Below are positions 34,642 through 44,475 of a DNA stretch of 55,407 bases, one piece after another. Within the stretch, counting starts at the first letter, position 1. The number at the start of each line of letters is the position of its first letter. Below the pieces are notes generated by a model. It saw only the letters and a list, made by a program, of their open reading frames with translations, searched no databases and was not told the DNA's origin. The position numbers and the translations under genes are program-made. Source of the DNA: Streptococcus henryi DSM 19005 (GTDB lineage: Bacteria > Bacillota > Bacilli > Lactobacillales > Streptococcaceae); assembly GCF_000376985.1 (NCBI RefSeq), contig NZ_AQYA01000024.1, forward strand, positions 1-55,407, given 5' to 3'.

Positions 34642-35958
34642 ATGAAACAATATGATGTTATTGTCGTTGGTTTTGGTAAGGCAGGGAAGACCCTTGCTGG
34701 TAAAATGGCTGCCTTGGGTAAAAAAGTAGCCTTGGTTGAGCAAAATGCGGCCAACTACGGCGGGACTTGTATCAACATCGGATGTATTCCAACCAAGACC
34801 CTTATCCATGCAGCTGAAAACAATTTGACTTTCGATCAAGCCATGGAACTCAAAGATACGGTCACAACCCGTCTTCGTAATAAGAACCAGATGGTTTTGG
34901 AAAATAGCGGAGCTGATTTGATTAATGCTCATGCTAAGTTTGTTTCAAACAAGGTTATCGAAGTGTCTGCTGGTGAGGAAACGGAGCAGCTGACAGCAGA
35001 AACTATCGTCATCAACACTGGTGCGGTGTCAAATGTCTTTCCAATTCCAGGTCTCTTGGAATCTAAAAACGTTGTTGACTCAACTGGCATTCAAAACTTG
35101 CCTGAAAAACCAGCACGCCTAGGTATCATCGGTGGGGGTAATATCGGACTTGAATTTGCCTCACTCTATGCTCGTCTCGGTAGCCAGGTAACTGTTTTCG
35201 AAACTGCGCCAGCTCTTCTTGGACGATACGAAGAAGTTGCGGCTAAACTGGCTCAGCAGTACTTGGAAGAAGATGGCGTCAGCTTTGTTCTTGGAAGTGA
35301 AGTAGAGTCAGTCGCTAACCGTGGCAAGGAAGTAGTCGTGACCGAAAGTGGCACTGAGTACGTCTTTGATGCGCTCATGTATGCTATGGGGCGCAAACCA
35401 GCGACGGAAGGTCTCGGTCTTGAAAATACCGACATCTTGGTTACAGAGCGTGGGGCTGTTCAAGTGGATGACTTCTGTGAAACAGCTGTTCCTGGTGTTT
35501 ACGCTGTCGGCGATGTCAACGGTGGACTTCAATTTACCTACACCTCCCTCGATGACTTCCGTATCGTCTTTGGCAAGTTGACAGGTAATGGCACTTACAA
35601 TCTTCAAAGCCGCAAGAATGTACCAAATTCACTCTTTATTGAGCCACCTTTGTCACAGGTCGGTTTGACGGAAAAAGCTGCGCAGGAGGCTGGATTGCCA
35701 TATAAGGCAAATGAGCTCCCAGTAGCCAATATGCCACGCGCCCACGTCAACAATGACCTCCGTGGAATTTTCAAAGTTGTAGTAAACACTGAAACTGCTG
35801 AAATTCTTGGTGCAACCCTCTTTGGCGCAGGCAGCCACGAAATCATCAACCTCATTAAAATGGCAATGGATAACAAAATCCCATATACCTACATCAAAAA
35901 CCAAGTCTTCACCCACCCAACCTTGGCTGAAAACTTGAATGATGTGTTTAATTTTTAA
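34642..35958 (+). CDS. FAD-dependent pyridine nucleotide-disulfide oxidoreductase
   Basis: 438 residues. FAD-binding GFGKAGKTLAGKMAALG, redox-active Cys pair in YGGTCINIGCIPTKTL, NAD(P)-binding LGIIGGGNIGLEFASLYARLG, second FAD site YAVGDVNGGLQFTYTS, and dimer domain ending FTHPTLAENLNDVF. Resembles glutathione/mercuric reductase-like proteins common in streptococci; substrate unknown. Start chosen at MKQYDVIVVG; no Shine-Dalgarno is visible before it and an upstream ATG (34591) adds non-homologous residues. Its GC content and codon use are richer than the remnants around it, suggesting a different origin. Confidence 0.9.
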   Translation: MKQYDVIVVGFGKAGKTLAGKMAALGKKVALVEQNAANYGGTCINIGCIPTKTLIHAAENNLTFDQAMELKDTVTTRLRNKNQMVLENSGADLINAHAKFVSNKVIEVSAGEETEQLTAETIVINTGAVSNVFPIPGLLESKNVVDSTGIQNLPEKPARLGIIGGGNIGLEFASLYARLGSQVTVFETAPALLGRYEEVAAKLAQQYLEEDGVSFVLGSEVESVANRGKEVVVTESGTEYVFDALMYAMGRKPATEGLGLENTDILVTERGAVQVDDFCETAVPGVYAVGDVNGGLQFTYTSLDDFRIVFGKLTGNGTYNLQSRKNVPNSLFIEPPLSQVGLTEKAAQEAGLPYKANELPVANMPRAHVNNDLRGIFKVVVNTETAEILGATLFGAGSHEIINLIKMAMDNKIPYTYIKNQVFTHPTLAENLNDVFNF

Positions 35959-35968
35959 TCTCCCCTAA

Positions 35969-35995
35969 AACGAGCTCTTTGTAGTTCGTTTTTTT
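35969..35995 (+). terminator. Terminator of the oxidoreductase gene
   Basis: AACGAGCT, loop CTTTGT, AGTTCGTT, then TTTTT. Confidence 0.75.
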
Positions 35996-36067
35996 GTGGT
36001 TCTAATCTGATTTTTCACCTCAAAAATGGTAAAATAAAAAGGTTGATTTTGTAAAATGAGAGATAAT

Positions 36068-36526
36068 ATGACTATTAATGAACTAACTGAAAAAGACATA
36101 CGAGCCTGCGCCCAGGTCTTTGTGGAGATTTTCAATGACGAACCCTGGAATGACCAGTGGACCTTTGAAAGAGCTTTGACCTATATAACTGAGTTTTTTC
36201 AGACACCCAATTTCCAAGGCTATCTGGCGATGGATGGAGATGACATCATTGGTTTTATCTACGGAGTCAAGCGATCTTGGTGGTCAGGTGATGAATTTTT
36301 TATCCATGAAATGGGTGTCAAGCCTGCCTATCACGGGCAAGAGATTGGTTCTACTCTGCTAGATCATTTGAGTAAGGAACTGGACGATAAGGTTGCTTAT
36401 CTGTCTCTTCTGACCGATAGAGGAATGCCAGCGGAAGCTTTTTACCAAAAAAATGGCTTTGAAGAAATCGAACGCTTGGTGTTTTATAGTAAAGATGTGC
36501 AGGTTGGAGAAACAGTTAAAAAATAA
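36068..36526 (+). CDS. GNAT-family N-acetyltransferase
   Basis: 152 residues with the GNAT fold: acetyl-CoA-binding region around GVKPAYHGQEIGSTLLDHL and the C-terminal YQKNGFEEIERLVFYSKD. Substrate unknown. The ATG at 36068 follows GAGAGA; an alternative ATG at 36056 has no ribosome site. TAAAAT at about 36030 is a plausible -10. Together with the oxidoreductase it forms the intact content of one element remnant between two rpsI att copies. Confidence 0.82.
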   Translation: MTINELTEKDIRACAQVFVEIFNDEPWNDQWTFERALTYITEFFQTPNFQGYLAMDGDDIIGFIYGVKRSWWSGDEFFIHEMGVKPAYHGQEIGSTLLDHLSKELDDKVAYLSLLTDRGMPAEAFYQKNGFEEIERLVFYSKDVQVGETVKK

Positions 36527-36699
36527 ATATTGACATATTGTTTGTGTAAATGGATGTAAGAGTCACATATAACAAATTGGCCGTTCAAACCGGACTACAA
36601 TTTCTAATTCTATATAGGGGGATGGTTTATTTCTCTCAATGATATTTTTTAAAGTCCGACTGATACCAATAAAAATCTACTATTTCTTGAAATATATCC

Positions 36700-36800
36700 A
36701 AAGATTTTATTTCATAAAATATCTCTCAAAAATGAAGTTTCATACGAATCTAAAGTTGTTCAAATGCTTCAAAATTATTTTCACCTTAATTAATGTTATA
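36700..36800 (+). repeat. Element-end repeat, partner of 46470-46575
   Basis: About 100 bp beginning AAAGATTTTA and containing GTTTCATACGAAT and AAAGTTGTTCAAATGCTT, matched with small gaps at 46470-46575. Each copy lies near an rpsI-like att copy, so it probably marks the inner end of related integrated elements. The remaining bases of 36527-36923 show no gene. Confidence 0.75.
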
Positions 36801-36923
36801 GGCATAAAAAGTTCACCTTATTCAAGTGAAATGGTTTGAAATTAGTTGAATGATTGATAAAACTTAATAACAAAAGCAGCCAGAAATATAGGTTATTTAC
36901 GCTAACTCAAAATAGAAAAGGTG

Positions 36924-36974
36924 AAACCAGGTCTCAAAAAAGCCCGCAAGGCATCACAATTCTCAAAACGTTAA
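36924..36974 (+). other. rpsI 3'-end att copy 2
   Basis: Same 51-bp S9 C-terminal sequence as 33000-33050, again without the rest of rpsI. With copy 1 it delimits a 3.9-kb segment (integrase remnant, transposase and methyltransferase scars, oxidoreductase, acetyltransferase). Confidence 0.88.
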
Positions 36975-36999
36975 TATTCAGTTATATCAACGTTTCAGA

Positions 37000-37032
37000 G
37001 CACTTTGCGAAGTTTTCGCAAGGTGCTTTTTT
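37000..37032 (+). terminator. rpsI-type terminator, copy 2
   Basis: GCACTTTGCGAA, loop GTT, TTCGCAAGGTGC, TTTTTT, the same hairpin as at 33076. Confidence 0.88.
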
Positions 37033-37117
37033 GATGAAAAAAGTGCTTTGGTAATCCTTTTGGTAATCTTTCGAGACTTGGTTTTTGGTCAATATGAAGC
37101 TGAGCAATAAATCTAGT

Positions 37118-37770
37118 TTATTTAGCCTTATTAAGATACTCTGCAAATTTTGTAATTGACTGTTTTTCACCAGCTTTTGTAGCATGGCTATAAGTGTCTA
37201 AAGTCATCTGGCTGCTTGCATGGCCTAAGCGTTTAGCAGTATTGACTGGGTCAATTCCCATTTCAATCATCAAGGTTGCGTGAGTGTGTCGAAACCCATG
37301 TGGGCTAATCTTTTTAGGATTATGCTTACGTATAATACGTTTTAGAATATTGTTGATATAGTCAGCGTGTAAGGGTTCTATCTCACCATCTCGGTTGCAG
37401 TATGTAAACATAAATTCTTTGTCGAGAGAAAGAGGCTGTACTGATAATTGCCACTTTTCTCTGCTAGTTTCCTGTTTCCATTTGTTGAGGATAGTACAGG
37501 TTTCATCATCAAGATAGATAGAGCGCACAGAGAATGTATTTTTAGTTCCTTTTTCAATGGCATGGCCATCTATTCTTCCTAAACTTTTGCTAACTGTTAA
37601 TAGTTGATTCTCATAATCAAAATCTTCCCATTTAAGGGCGTAGAGCTCTCCTTTTCGTAACCCGCTGTATGCTAGTAATCGAAATAGTGCATAATGTTTA
37701 TAAGGTTCATTTTCTAAAATGATTGTCAAAAAATGATGCAACTCGTTAACTGTCCAATAGTTCTCACTGA
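37118..37770 (-). pseudogene. Tyrosine integrase C-terminal remnant 2
   Basis: About 215 residues: start of the catalytic domain NYWTVNELHHFLTII, Arg in AYSGLRKGELYALKW, GFRHTHATLM, RLGHASSQMTLDTYSHAT. The N-terminal arm- and core-binding domains are missing; around 37770-37790 the sequence changes to a plus-strand gene remnant. The Arg, His, Arg, His and Tyr set is intact, so decay is by truncation. The att core and terminator lie just beyond its 3' end, as in rpsI-specific ICEs. Confidence 0.88.
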
Positions 37771-37956
37771 CAGTTTTTAAGCGAAGGCTATATGACTTCT
37801 GATGAAGTCTTGGGAATGATAGATTGTATTCCTAATGATGTAGAGTCACCATTAGCCTATTTAATGAGCTCTATGGAGCGCCTAAAAGATGAGCGATTAT
37901 TGGAAGCTAAGGTAATTGCTCATGAAAATGCTAGAAAGTTTTACCAAAAGAGATAA
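37771..37956 (+). pseudogene. C-terminal fragment of an element replication-type gene (tentative)
   Basis: Frame QFLSEGYMTSDEVLGMIDCI ... ERLKDERLLEAKVIAHENAR to a stop. An ATG at 37792 with GAAGG upstream would give 54 residues, but it more likely is the tail of a larger Rep- or primase-like protein cut by the deletion that also removed the integrase N-terminus. Assignment is a guess. Confidence 0.45.
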
Positions 37957-37966
37957 GGAGAGTAGA

Positions 37967-38257
37967 ATGACAATTTATTATCAATTGGAGAATATGCTAG
38001 TCGCTGGTTTTAAATCAGAAGAAGAGTTACAACGGTATCAAGGGTTAAAAGCAGAGTATGAGGAAGAAACCCTGGATTATAGTTTCTCAATTAGAGAAAT
38101 TGTCAATCAATTAGAAATTATTATCCAGAGTAGAGAAAATGACTTCCCAAATTTAGAAGAAGGGCTGTTGCAAGATTATCAGGAACTTGTAGAATATTTG
38201 AGGGAATACGATGTGTCTCAGGCAGAAAAATACACAAGGAGAATTTATCGTGGTTGA
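37967..38257 (+). CDS. Small element protein, unknown function
   Basis: 96 residues, acidic and helical (MTIYYQLENMLVAGFKSEEE). The ATG at 37967 follows AAGGAGAGTAGA. It stands 10 bp after the preceding fragment, as in an operon. After its TGA the same frame stays open for 28 more codons (ILYHKIAESNAKLAYQLYKF), so a former readthrough or longer protein is conceivable. Family not recognised. Confidence 0.6.
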   Translation: MTIYYQLENMLVAGFKSEEELQRYQGLKAEYEEETLDYSFSIREIVNQLEIIIQSRENDFPNLEEGLLQDYQELVEYLREYDVSQAEKYTRRIYRG

Positions 38258-38369
38258 GCGTTATCGAACAGTTCTGAAAAAATTCTATATCACAAAATCG
38301 CAGAATCAAACGCTAAACTAGCTTATCAGTTATACAAGTTTAAGGAATTTTTCTAACTATGCTAGGAAA

Positions 38370-38615
38370 ATGTTATTTAAGAAATTCCCTATTGTTGTGG
38401 TATTTGATGAAACTTCATTTGAAGACTTGATATTTTCTTTGAGGCGAATTAAAAATAATATCAATCAGTTAGCAAGGATAGCAGAGCAATCTCAGGATCT
38501 TCAAGCATTACGAGCTATGACTTACAGTGTTCAAATGATTGAAAAATATGAAAAATCGTTCCATAAATACCATAAAACGAAAAAGGCGAGGTTACTATCA
38601 AAAGTGGATGAATGA
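38370..38615 (+). CDS. MobC-like relaxosome accessory protein (first of two), possibly 5'-truncated
   Basis: 81 residues with LRRIKNNINQLARIAEQSQD, the N-x-N-Q-(L/I)-A-R pattern of MobC mobilisation proteins. The N-terminal DNA-binding part seems short, and no clear ribosome site precedes the ATG, so the gene may have lost its beginning. Overlaps the next gene by ATGA. Confidence 0.6.
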   Translation: MLFKKFPIVVVFDETSFEDLIFSLRRIKNNINQLARIAEQSQDLQALRAMTYSVQMIEKYEKSFHKYHKTKKARLLSKVDE

Positions 38616-38968
38616 AAAATAGAATTAAAAATATCGTGAAGCAAGTCTTTTTGACTGAGGATGAGAATAAAAGATTGTTAGCATTAATGGCTAATGAAAA
38701 AGAGTCAAACTTTTCCGCTTTTGCCAGAAAGAAATTATTTAACCAAGAGATTGAATCATGGACGATTAATTTTCCAGAGTATGAGCAACTGACAGAGCGA
38801 TTCATTCAGATTGGCAGATCAATTAATAGGATTGCCAAGTTGTCAACTCAGGTTGGAAATATTTCACAACAGAATTTTATAGAACTTGGTCAGTTGATAA
38901 CTCAATTATTGGATGAATTGGGAAAGGGACTCTCAGTTAACCTGAAAAAGAAGTCTACTAAACATTAA
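38612..38968 (+). CDS. MobC-like relaxosome accessory protein (second)
   Basis: 118 residues: an N-terminal ribbon-helix-helix-like segment (VKQVFLTEDENKRLLALM ... FSAFARKKLF) followed by GRSINRIAKLSTQVGNISQQN. This is the layout of MobC proteins that help a MOBP-type relaxase open oriT. No relaxase gene follows; pstS regulatory DNA comes next, so the mobilisation module is incomplete. Confidence 0.7.
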   Translation: MKNRIKNIVKQVFLTEDENKRLLALMANEKESNFSAFARKKLFNQEIESWTINFPEYEQLTERFIQIGRSINRIAKLSTQVGNISQQNFIELGQLITQLLDELGKGLSVNLKKKSTKH

Positions 38969-39658
38969 ATAAGTAAATGAAACAGCAGGAATTTATCTGC
39001 GGTTTTCTTATGTCCTTCTAAAAAATGATTGTCTGACAATGTCAGCCACCGTGTCTGGCACGGGGAATTTAGAATTGATACAAAAACATAATTTTAGGTC
39101 TTTGCGAGCTCAGATAGTGTATACACACTATCGCAAAAAACAAAAATCAGTAAAGGTCAGATTGATGCTTTTTGACTGATGGTATGTTTTATTTTGGGGA
39201 GAATCCCCAAACCCCTGTCTTAAAAATCTTATTAATTGCTAAACTAACTTTTTATTTCAATACGATTAAATTCAATATTTGCAAACCTATCAGGTGATTT
39301 ATTGTTTTTTTTTTGACCGATTTTTAAAATGGGAAACTTTGTAAAATAAAGCTCGAAAAACTTAATTATGATGGTCAATCCACAGCTGTTATACGATTTG
39401 AATTGTATTGTGTGCTGATTTCTGTCATTCTTATGATGTGAAGTTTGCACTCATCTGAATTAAAGACTCATGAGTATTGGTATTTTCTTTGGATCTCAGA
39501 TAATTTGTGAAAACTACGAAAAAGTCTATCTAACCTTCATTATAGGTTAACATTTTTTGAGGAATTACCTGATGGATTGCAGCTATTTTTAAGTTCTCGT
39601 TAACAATGTTGGTACTTTGTCGTAAGGTCTGATTTATTTATATTAAGTTCAGACTGAT
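38969..39658. other. Noncoding interval with an oriT-like palindrome
   Basis: No gene supported. At 39113-39132 GATAGTGT-ATAC-ACACTATC is a perfect 8-bp inverted repeat, followed by GCAAAAAACAAAAA, an arrangement resembling nick regions of mobilisable elements and placed next to mobC-like genes. The rest is AT-rich without recognised signals. Confidence 0.5.
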
Positions 39659-39713
39659 TTTACATAAACTTTACAAAAGCATGGGAATAGATTTGATGAA
39701 GAGTAGTTATAAT
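39659..39713 (+). promoter_or_regulatory. Pho-box-like promoter of the pst operon
   Basis: Direct repeats TTTACA (39659-39664) and TTTACA (39670-39675), 11 bp apart as in Gram-positive PhoP boxes, then TATAAT at 39708-39713 with no good -35, which fits an activator-dependent promoter. A further TTTACA lies downstream near 39740. The likely activator is the response regulator encoded at the end of the same operon. Confidence 0.7.
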
Positions 39714-39798
39714 GAAAGTGTAAAAATTAATGATAGTTTTACAAAGGCTCATGTCTTTAAATGGCCTTGTAAAAACACTGTTTGATAAGGAGAAGGAA

Positions 39799-40659
39799 AT
39801 GGTATTTTTGAAAAAATTATCTTTACTAGCTTTAGTAGGTTTGACGAGTACTAGTTTATTAGTGGCTTGTGGCGGGACGAAATCTTCTTCCACTTCCACT
39901 ATTGATGTTGTGACGCGTGAAGATGGGTCAGGTACACGGGGCGCCTTTATCGAACTCTTTGGTGTTGAAAAGGATGATGTTGACAGGACGACATCAAATG
40001 CCGTTGTTACCAATTCAACTTCAGTTATGATGACAACCGTTGCTGGGGATAAGGCAGCGATTGGTTATGCTTCTCTAGGTTCTCTGGACAAAAGTGTTAA
40101 GGCTGTTACGATTGATGGGGAAAAAGCGACTGTTGAGAATGTCAAAAATGGATCTTATAAAATTTCTCGTCCCTTTAACATTGTGACTAAGGATAATCTT
40201 AGCCAGGTGTCACAAGATTTTATGAATTTTATCATGAGCAACGACGGTCAAGCTATCGTTGAAGATAATGGTTATATTCCAGTTGATACAAACAAGACTT
40301 ACAGCCCTGTTGTTAATTCAGGAAAAGTCGTGGTTTCAGGTTCAAGTTCGGTATCACCTGTCATGGAAAAGTTGAAGGAAGCTTATGAGAAGGTCAATGC
40401 CTCTGTAACAGTCGAAGTTCAGACCAGCGACTCTACCACAGGCATCACAGATGCCATAGATGGAACATCAGATTTGGGAATGGCTTCACGTGATCTAACA
40501 AGTGACGAAAGTAAAAAAGGTGTTTCTTCTACGGCAATTGCCATGGATGGTATCGCCGTGATTGTCAATAAAGATAATAGCATTGATAACCTAAGTTCTA
40601 AGCAGGTTGAGAGTATCTATGTAGGAGACACGACAACTTGGGACGGCCTTTCAGATTAA
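39799..40659 (+). CDS. pstS: Phosphate-binding lipoprotein PstS
   Basis: 286 residues. Lipoprotein signal ending LLVACG, then the phosphate-binding protein fold with TREDGSGTRGAF, SGSSSVSPVMEKL and ASRDLTSDE, typical anion-binding loops. It captures phosphate outside the membrane and hands it to PstCA. The ATG at 39799 follows AAGGAGAAGG; upstream in-frame ATGs (39730, 39751) lack ribosome sites. First gene of the complete operon. Confidence 0.94.
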   Translation: MVFLKKLSLLALVGLTSTSLLVACGGTKSSSTSTIDVVTREDGSGTRGAFIELFGVEKDDVDRTTSNAVVTNSTSVMMTTVAGDKAAIGYASLGSLDKSVKAVTIDGEKATVENVKNGSYKISRPFNIVTKDNLSQVSQDFMNFIMSNDGQAIVEDNGYIPVDTNKTYSPVVNSGKVVVSGSSSVSPVMEKLKEAYEKVNASVTVEVQTSDSTTGITDAIDGTSDLGMASRDLTSDESKKGVSSTAIAMDGIAVIVNKDNSIDNLSSKQVESIYVGDTTTWDGLSD

Positions 40660-40668
40660 GAGGTTCTT

Positions 40669-41514
40669 ATGAATCATTTCAAGGAAAAGATTGTGCAAGG
40701 AGTGTTTTTATTTACTGCCTGTCTGACCGTTATTTCGGTTTTACTCATTTGCTTATTTTTATTTGTTAGTGGTTTACCTGCTATCAAGGAAATCGGATTT
40801 TGGTCATTTATTTCGGGTACTGTATGGCGACCAGCTAATCATCTTTACGGTATTTTACCGATGATTGTGGGTTCCTTGTATGTGACGGTAGGATCCTTAC
40901 TGCTGGGAGTTCCTATTGGGGTTCTGACAGCGATTTTTATGGCCTATTTTTGTCCCGATAAACTATACAAGCCCTTAAAAGCAACAATCAATCTCATGGC
41001 TGGAATTCCTTCAGTCGTTTACGGTTTCTTTGGCTTAGTAGTGATCGTCCCTTTAATTCGTCAGCAAGTTGGCGGTTTTGGGATGGGAGTCTTGGCGGCC
41101 TCTATTTTGCTAGGTATTATGATTTTACCAACCATCATCAGTGTATCAGAGGCATCGCTTCGTGCAGTTCCCCCATCGTATTATGAGGGTGGTTTAGCCT
41201 TGGGTGCTTCCCATGAACGTAGTGTTTTTAAAGCAGTAGTTCCAGCTGCCAAGCGGGGAATTCTGTCTGCCATCATTCTAGGTGTTGGCAGAGCGATTGG
41301 GGAGACGATGGCTGTTATCATGGTTGCGGGGAATCAAGCTGTGCTACCGCAAAATTTGACATCTGGGGTTCGTACGCTGACCACCAATATTGTCATGGAG
41401 ATGGGCTATTCCAGTGGTTTACACCGCAGAGCTCTTATTGCAACAGGCGTAGTGCTCTTTGTCTTTATCTTAATCATCAATATCAGCTTTTCAGTAATCA
41501 ATAAAGAGGACTAG
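40669..41514 (+). CDS. pstC: Phosphate ABC transporter permease PstC
   Basis: 281 residues with six hydrophobic segments and the coupling loop EGGLALGASHERSVFKAVVP. Full-length version of the fragment at 1-249. The identity with copy 1 runs from 41266 to the 3' end. Nine bases separate it from pstS. Forms the membrane channel with PstA. Confidence 0.94.
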   Translation: MNHFKEKIVQGVFLFTACLTVISVLLICLFLFVSGLPAIKEIGFWSFISGTVWRPANHLYGILPMIVGSLYVTVGSLLLGVPIGVLTAIFMAYFCPDKLYKPLKATINLMAGIPSVVYGFFGLVVIVPLIRQQVGGFGMGVLAASILLGIMILPTIISVSEASLRAVPPSYYEGGLALGASHERSVFKAVVPAAKRGILSAIILGVGRAIGETMAVIMVAGNQAVLPQNLTSGVRTLTTNIVMEMGYSSGLHRRALIATGVVLFVFILIINISFSVINKED

Positions 41515-41515
41515 T

Positions 41516-42394
41516 ATGGAAAATATCAATCAAAGAAACTGGAAGGAGCGTCTTCTGTCACGAAAAAAAGATAAGCTTTCTTTGTTATTATTTTGTTTGG
41601 TTTATCTCATGGCTCTTCTGAGCTTCTTGGCGATTATTTTTATTGTTGCTTATATCTTAATCATGGGGCTTCCTCATATCCAGATTAACCTCTTTGCTTG
41701 GACTTATGATAGTGAGAATGTTTCACTCATGCCAGCTCTTATCAACACGATTTACATGATTGTATTGACCTTATTGATTGCAGTACCGGTTGGTATTGGA
41801 GGTTCCATTTACCTAACGGAGTATGCGCGTCGTGACAATCCTATGGTCAAGTTAATCCGTATAGCTGCTCAGACCCTGTCTGGTATTCCCTCTATCATTT
41901 ACGGTTTATTTGGCTCTCTCTTTTTGGTTAAATACCTGCATTTGGGCTTGTCCCTCATATCTGGTGCCATCACACTGGCTATTATGATTTTACCAGTGAT
42001 TATTCAGACAACTGAAGAGGCTTTGCTATCGGTTCCTGATTTATATCGTGAGGGAGCTTTTGCCCTAGGGGCAGGAAAACTTAGAACCATTTTTAAAATT
42101 GTTCTACCAAGTGCCATGTCAGGTATTTTTGCAGGGGTCGTTCTGGCTATTGGGCGCATTATCGGAGAATCCGCAGCCTTGATTTTTACAGCGGGGACAG
42201 TGGCAGAAGTAGCTAAGAGCATTTTTAGTTCCACACGTACCTTGGCTGTACACATGTACACTATTTCAGGCGAAGGCCTTTATGTCAACCAGACATACGC
42301 AACAGCCGTGATTCTGTTGCTATTGGTTCTTGTTGTGAATTTTATTTCAGGTTTAATTGCAAAACGCTTAGGAAGTAGGACAGCTGATGAGTAA
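41516..42394 (+). CDS. pstA: Phosphate ABC transporter permease PstA
   Basis: 292 residues, same sequence as the copy at 251-1129. Coupling loop and six membrane segments intact. One base after pstC, and overlapping pstB by 8 bp, so expression of the transporter is a single translational chain. Confidence 0.94.
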   Translation: MENINQRNWKERLLSRKKDKLSLLLFCLVYLMALLSFLAIIFIVAYILIMGLPHIQINLFAWTYDSENVSLMPALINTIYMIVLTLLIAVPVGIGGSIYLTEYARRDNPMVKLIRIAAQTLSGIPSIIYGLFGSLFLVKYLHLGLSLISGAITLAIMILPVIIQTTEEALLSVPDLYREGAFALGAGKLRTIFKIVLPSAMSGIFAGVVLAIGRIIGESAALIFTAGTVAEVAKSIFSSTRTLAVHMYTISGEGLYVNQTYATAVILLLLVLVVNFISGLIAKRLGSRTADE

Positions 42395-43136
42395 ATTAGT
42401 CATTAACCATTTGGATTTATATTACAATGATTTTCAAGCCTTGAAAAATATTAATTTAGAGATTGAGGCTAATGAAATTACCGCCTTCATTGGACCGTCG
42501 GGTTGTGGGAAATCAACCCTCTTAAAAAGTCTCAACCGCATGAATGACTTGGTCAAAAATTGTCGGATTACGGGTCAGGTTCTATTAGATGGTGAAGACC
42601 TCTATCGCGACATTGATATCAATGTGCTCCGTAAAAAGGTGGGGATGGTTTTCCAAAAGCCCAATCCTTTTCCAATGAGTATTTATGATAATATTGCCTT
42701 TGGACCGCGCACTCATGGCATTCACAATAAAACTCAGCTAGATGAGGTTGTGGAGAAGTCCCTTCGACAGGCTGCTATTTGGGATGAAGTCAAGGATAGA
42801 CTGAACAAGTCGGCTTTGGGTATGTCGGGTGGTCAGCAACAACGTCTTTGCATCGCTCGTGCCTTAGCCGTAGAGCCAGATATTCTCCTGATGGATGAGC
42901 CAACATCGGCTTTAGATCCTATTTCAACAGCCAAAATTGAAGAACTGGTCATTGAGCTTAAGAAAAAATATACCATTGTTATAGTGACTCATAACATGCA
43001 GCAGGCTGTTCGCATTTCAGATAAGACAGCCTTCTTCCTCCTAGGAGAGGTAGTTGAATACAATAAGACTAGTCAATTGTTCTCTCTGCCTCAAGATGAA
43101 AGAACAGAAAATTATATTACGGGGAGATTCGGATGA
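42387..43136 (+). CDS. pstB: Phosphate ABC transporter ATP-binding protein PstB
   Basis: 249 residues, complete Walker A (GPSGCGKST), signature (MSGGQQQR) and Walker B (LLMDEP). Identical to 1122-1871. Single pstB gene of this operon. Confidence 0.95.
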   Translation: MSKLVINHLDLYYNDFQALKNINLEIEANEITAFIGPSGCGKSTLLKSLNRMNDLVKNCRITGQVLLDGEDLYRDIDINVLRKKVGMVFQKPNPFPMSIYDNIAFGPRTHGIHNKTQLDEVVEKSLRQAAIWDEVKDRLNKSALGMSGGQQQRLCIARALAVEPDILLMDEPTSALDPISTAKIEELVIELKKKYTIVIVTHNMQQAVRISDKTAFFLLGEVVEYNKTSQLFSLPQDERTENYITGRFG

Positions 43137-43783
43137 TTCGCAGCAGATTTGAAAATCAGCTTCATAGGCTTAATAACGACATGATTCTTATGGGTGCTCT
43201 CTGTGAGGATATTATTTCAAAATCCATTGAACTCCTGAGTGGTGATAGTAGCAGTGCTGAAAATGCACTTAGCATTTACCAAAAAATTGAACAATTAGAG
43301 CGTGATATTGAAGCACAGTGCTTAAAGTTACTCTTACTCCAGCAACCAGTTGCTTCAGACCTTCGTCATATTTCTGCTGCCTTAAAAATGGTCTACGACC
43401 TAAAGCGGATCGGTGCGCAGGCAGCCGAAGTGGCTGAAATTGTCGGTGCAGGTCGCATCCAATCAGAAAAGGAGTTGGCTGGACTTCATGTAATGGTTGA
43501 CCATGTTTTAGGCATGGTAACAACTGGCATAGATGCCTTTGTTCAAGAAGATGTTACTTTAGCCAATCAAGTCATTAAAAAAGATGATAAAGTTGACCAA
43601 GAATTTGATACAATGAAGAAGAGGTTAATAGCCTACTTTTCGGGAGAAGATGTTGACGGTGAGCAGGCTATTGATGTTCTTATGGTCGCCAAATATATCG
43701 AAAGAATTGGTGACCACACAGTTAATATTGCTAAATGGGTGATTTTTTCAATTACAGGGCAGTTAGATGGAGATGTGACATGA
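43133..43783 (+). CDS. phoU: Phosphate signalling regulator PhoU
   Basis: 216 residues, two PhoU repeats, identical to 1868-2518. ATGA overlaps on both sides place transporter, PhoU and the two-component system in one coupled operon, so the sensor's own genes are under the control they exert. Confidence 0.94.
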   Translation: MIRSRFENQLHRLNNDMILMGALCEDIISKSIELLSGDSSSAENALSIYQKIEQLERDIEAQCLKLLLLQQPVASDLRHISAALKMVYDLKRIGAQAAEVAEIVGAGRIQSEKELAGLHVMVDHVLGMVTTGIDAFVQEDVTLANQVIKKDDKVDQEFDTMKKRLIAYFSGEDVDGEQAIDVLMVAKYIERIGDHTVNIAKWVIFSITGQLDGDVT

Positions 43784-44475
43784 TTTATTGCGTTGAAGAT
43801 GATGACGATATTCGAGAACTGGTGCTTTACACTTTGCGAATAGCTGGCTTTGAGGTACAGGGATTTTCTTCCAGCAAACCGTTTTGGGAAATGCTGAGTG
43901 AGGCTCCGCTACCTGAACTGATTCTGTTGGATATTATGTTGCCAGAGGAAGATGGGCTTAGTATTTTAAAACGACTGCGGTCATTTAGTGCAATGAAAGA
44001 AATTCCTGTCATCATGACAACAGCTAAGGGAACAGAATTTGATAAGGTTAATGGTCTTGATTTGGGGGCTGATGACTATTTAGTCAAGCCTTTTGGAATG
44101 ATGGAGATGATTTCGCGCATCAAGGCTGTTCTTCGTCGCACACAAGCCAGCCAGTCCCAAGAGGTCGCACTTCGTCTGGGTCAGCTGACCCTAAATAGTA
44201 GAAACCATATTGTAACAGTTGAAGGTCAGCGAATTGACTTGACGCGGAAAGAATTTGACCTCTTGTTTCTCCTTATGCGTAATCCTAGTCGTGTATTTAC
44301 GCGTCAGGAGTTGCTAGATATGGTTTGGGGAGATGATGTCTTGCTTGAAACACGGACGGTTGATGTTCATATCGGCACCTTACGGACAAAGCTAGGAACT
44401 TGCGGATCCTACATTCAAACTGTTCGTGGTGTCGGCTACCGCATGGAGGAAGCTTATGACCAAAAGAATCTTTAA
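43780..44475 (+). CDS. pnpR: PhoB/PnpR-type response regulator
   Basis: 231 residues, receiver plus OmpR-type winged helix, identical to 2515-3210. Start taken at the ATGA overlap with phoU. Probable activator of the promoter at 39659-39713, closing a positive feedback loop. Confidence 0.93.
   Translation: MIYCVEDDDDIRELVLYTLRIAGFEVQGFSSSKPFWEMLSEAPLPELILLDIMLPEEDGLSILKRLRSFSAMKEIPVIMTTAKGTEFDKVNGLDLGADDYLVKPFGMMEMISRIKAVLRRTQASQSQEVALRLGQLTLNSRNHIVTVEGQRIDLTRKEFDLLFLLMRNPSRVFTRQELLDMVWGDDVLLETRTVDVHIGTLRTKLGTCGSYIQTVRGVGYRMEEAYDQKNL

Noticed and set aside
36639..37054. Two 66-residue ORFs around the second rpsI att copy
   Set aside because: They read through repeat, att core and terminator sequence, and have no ribosome sites.
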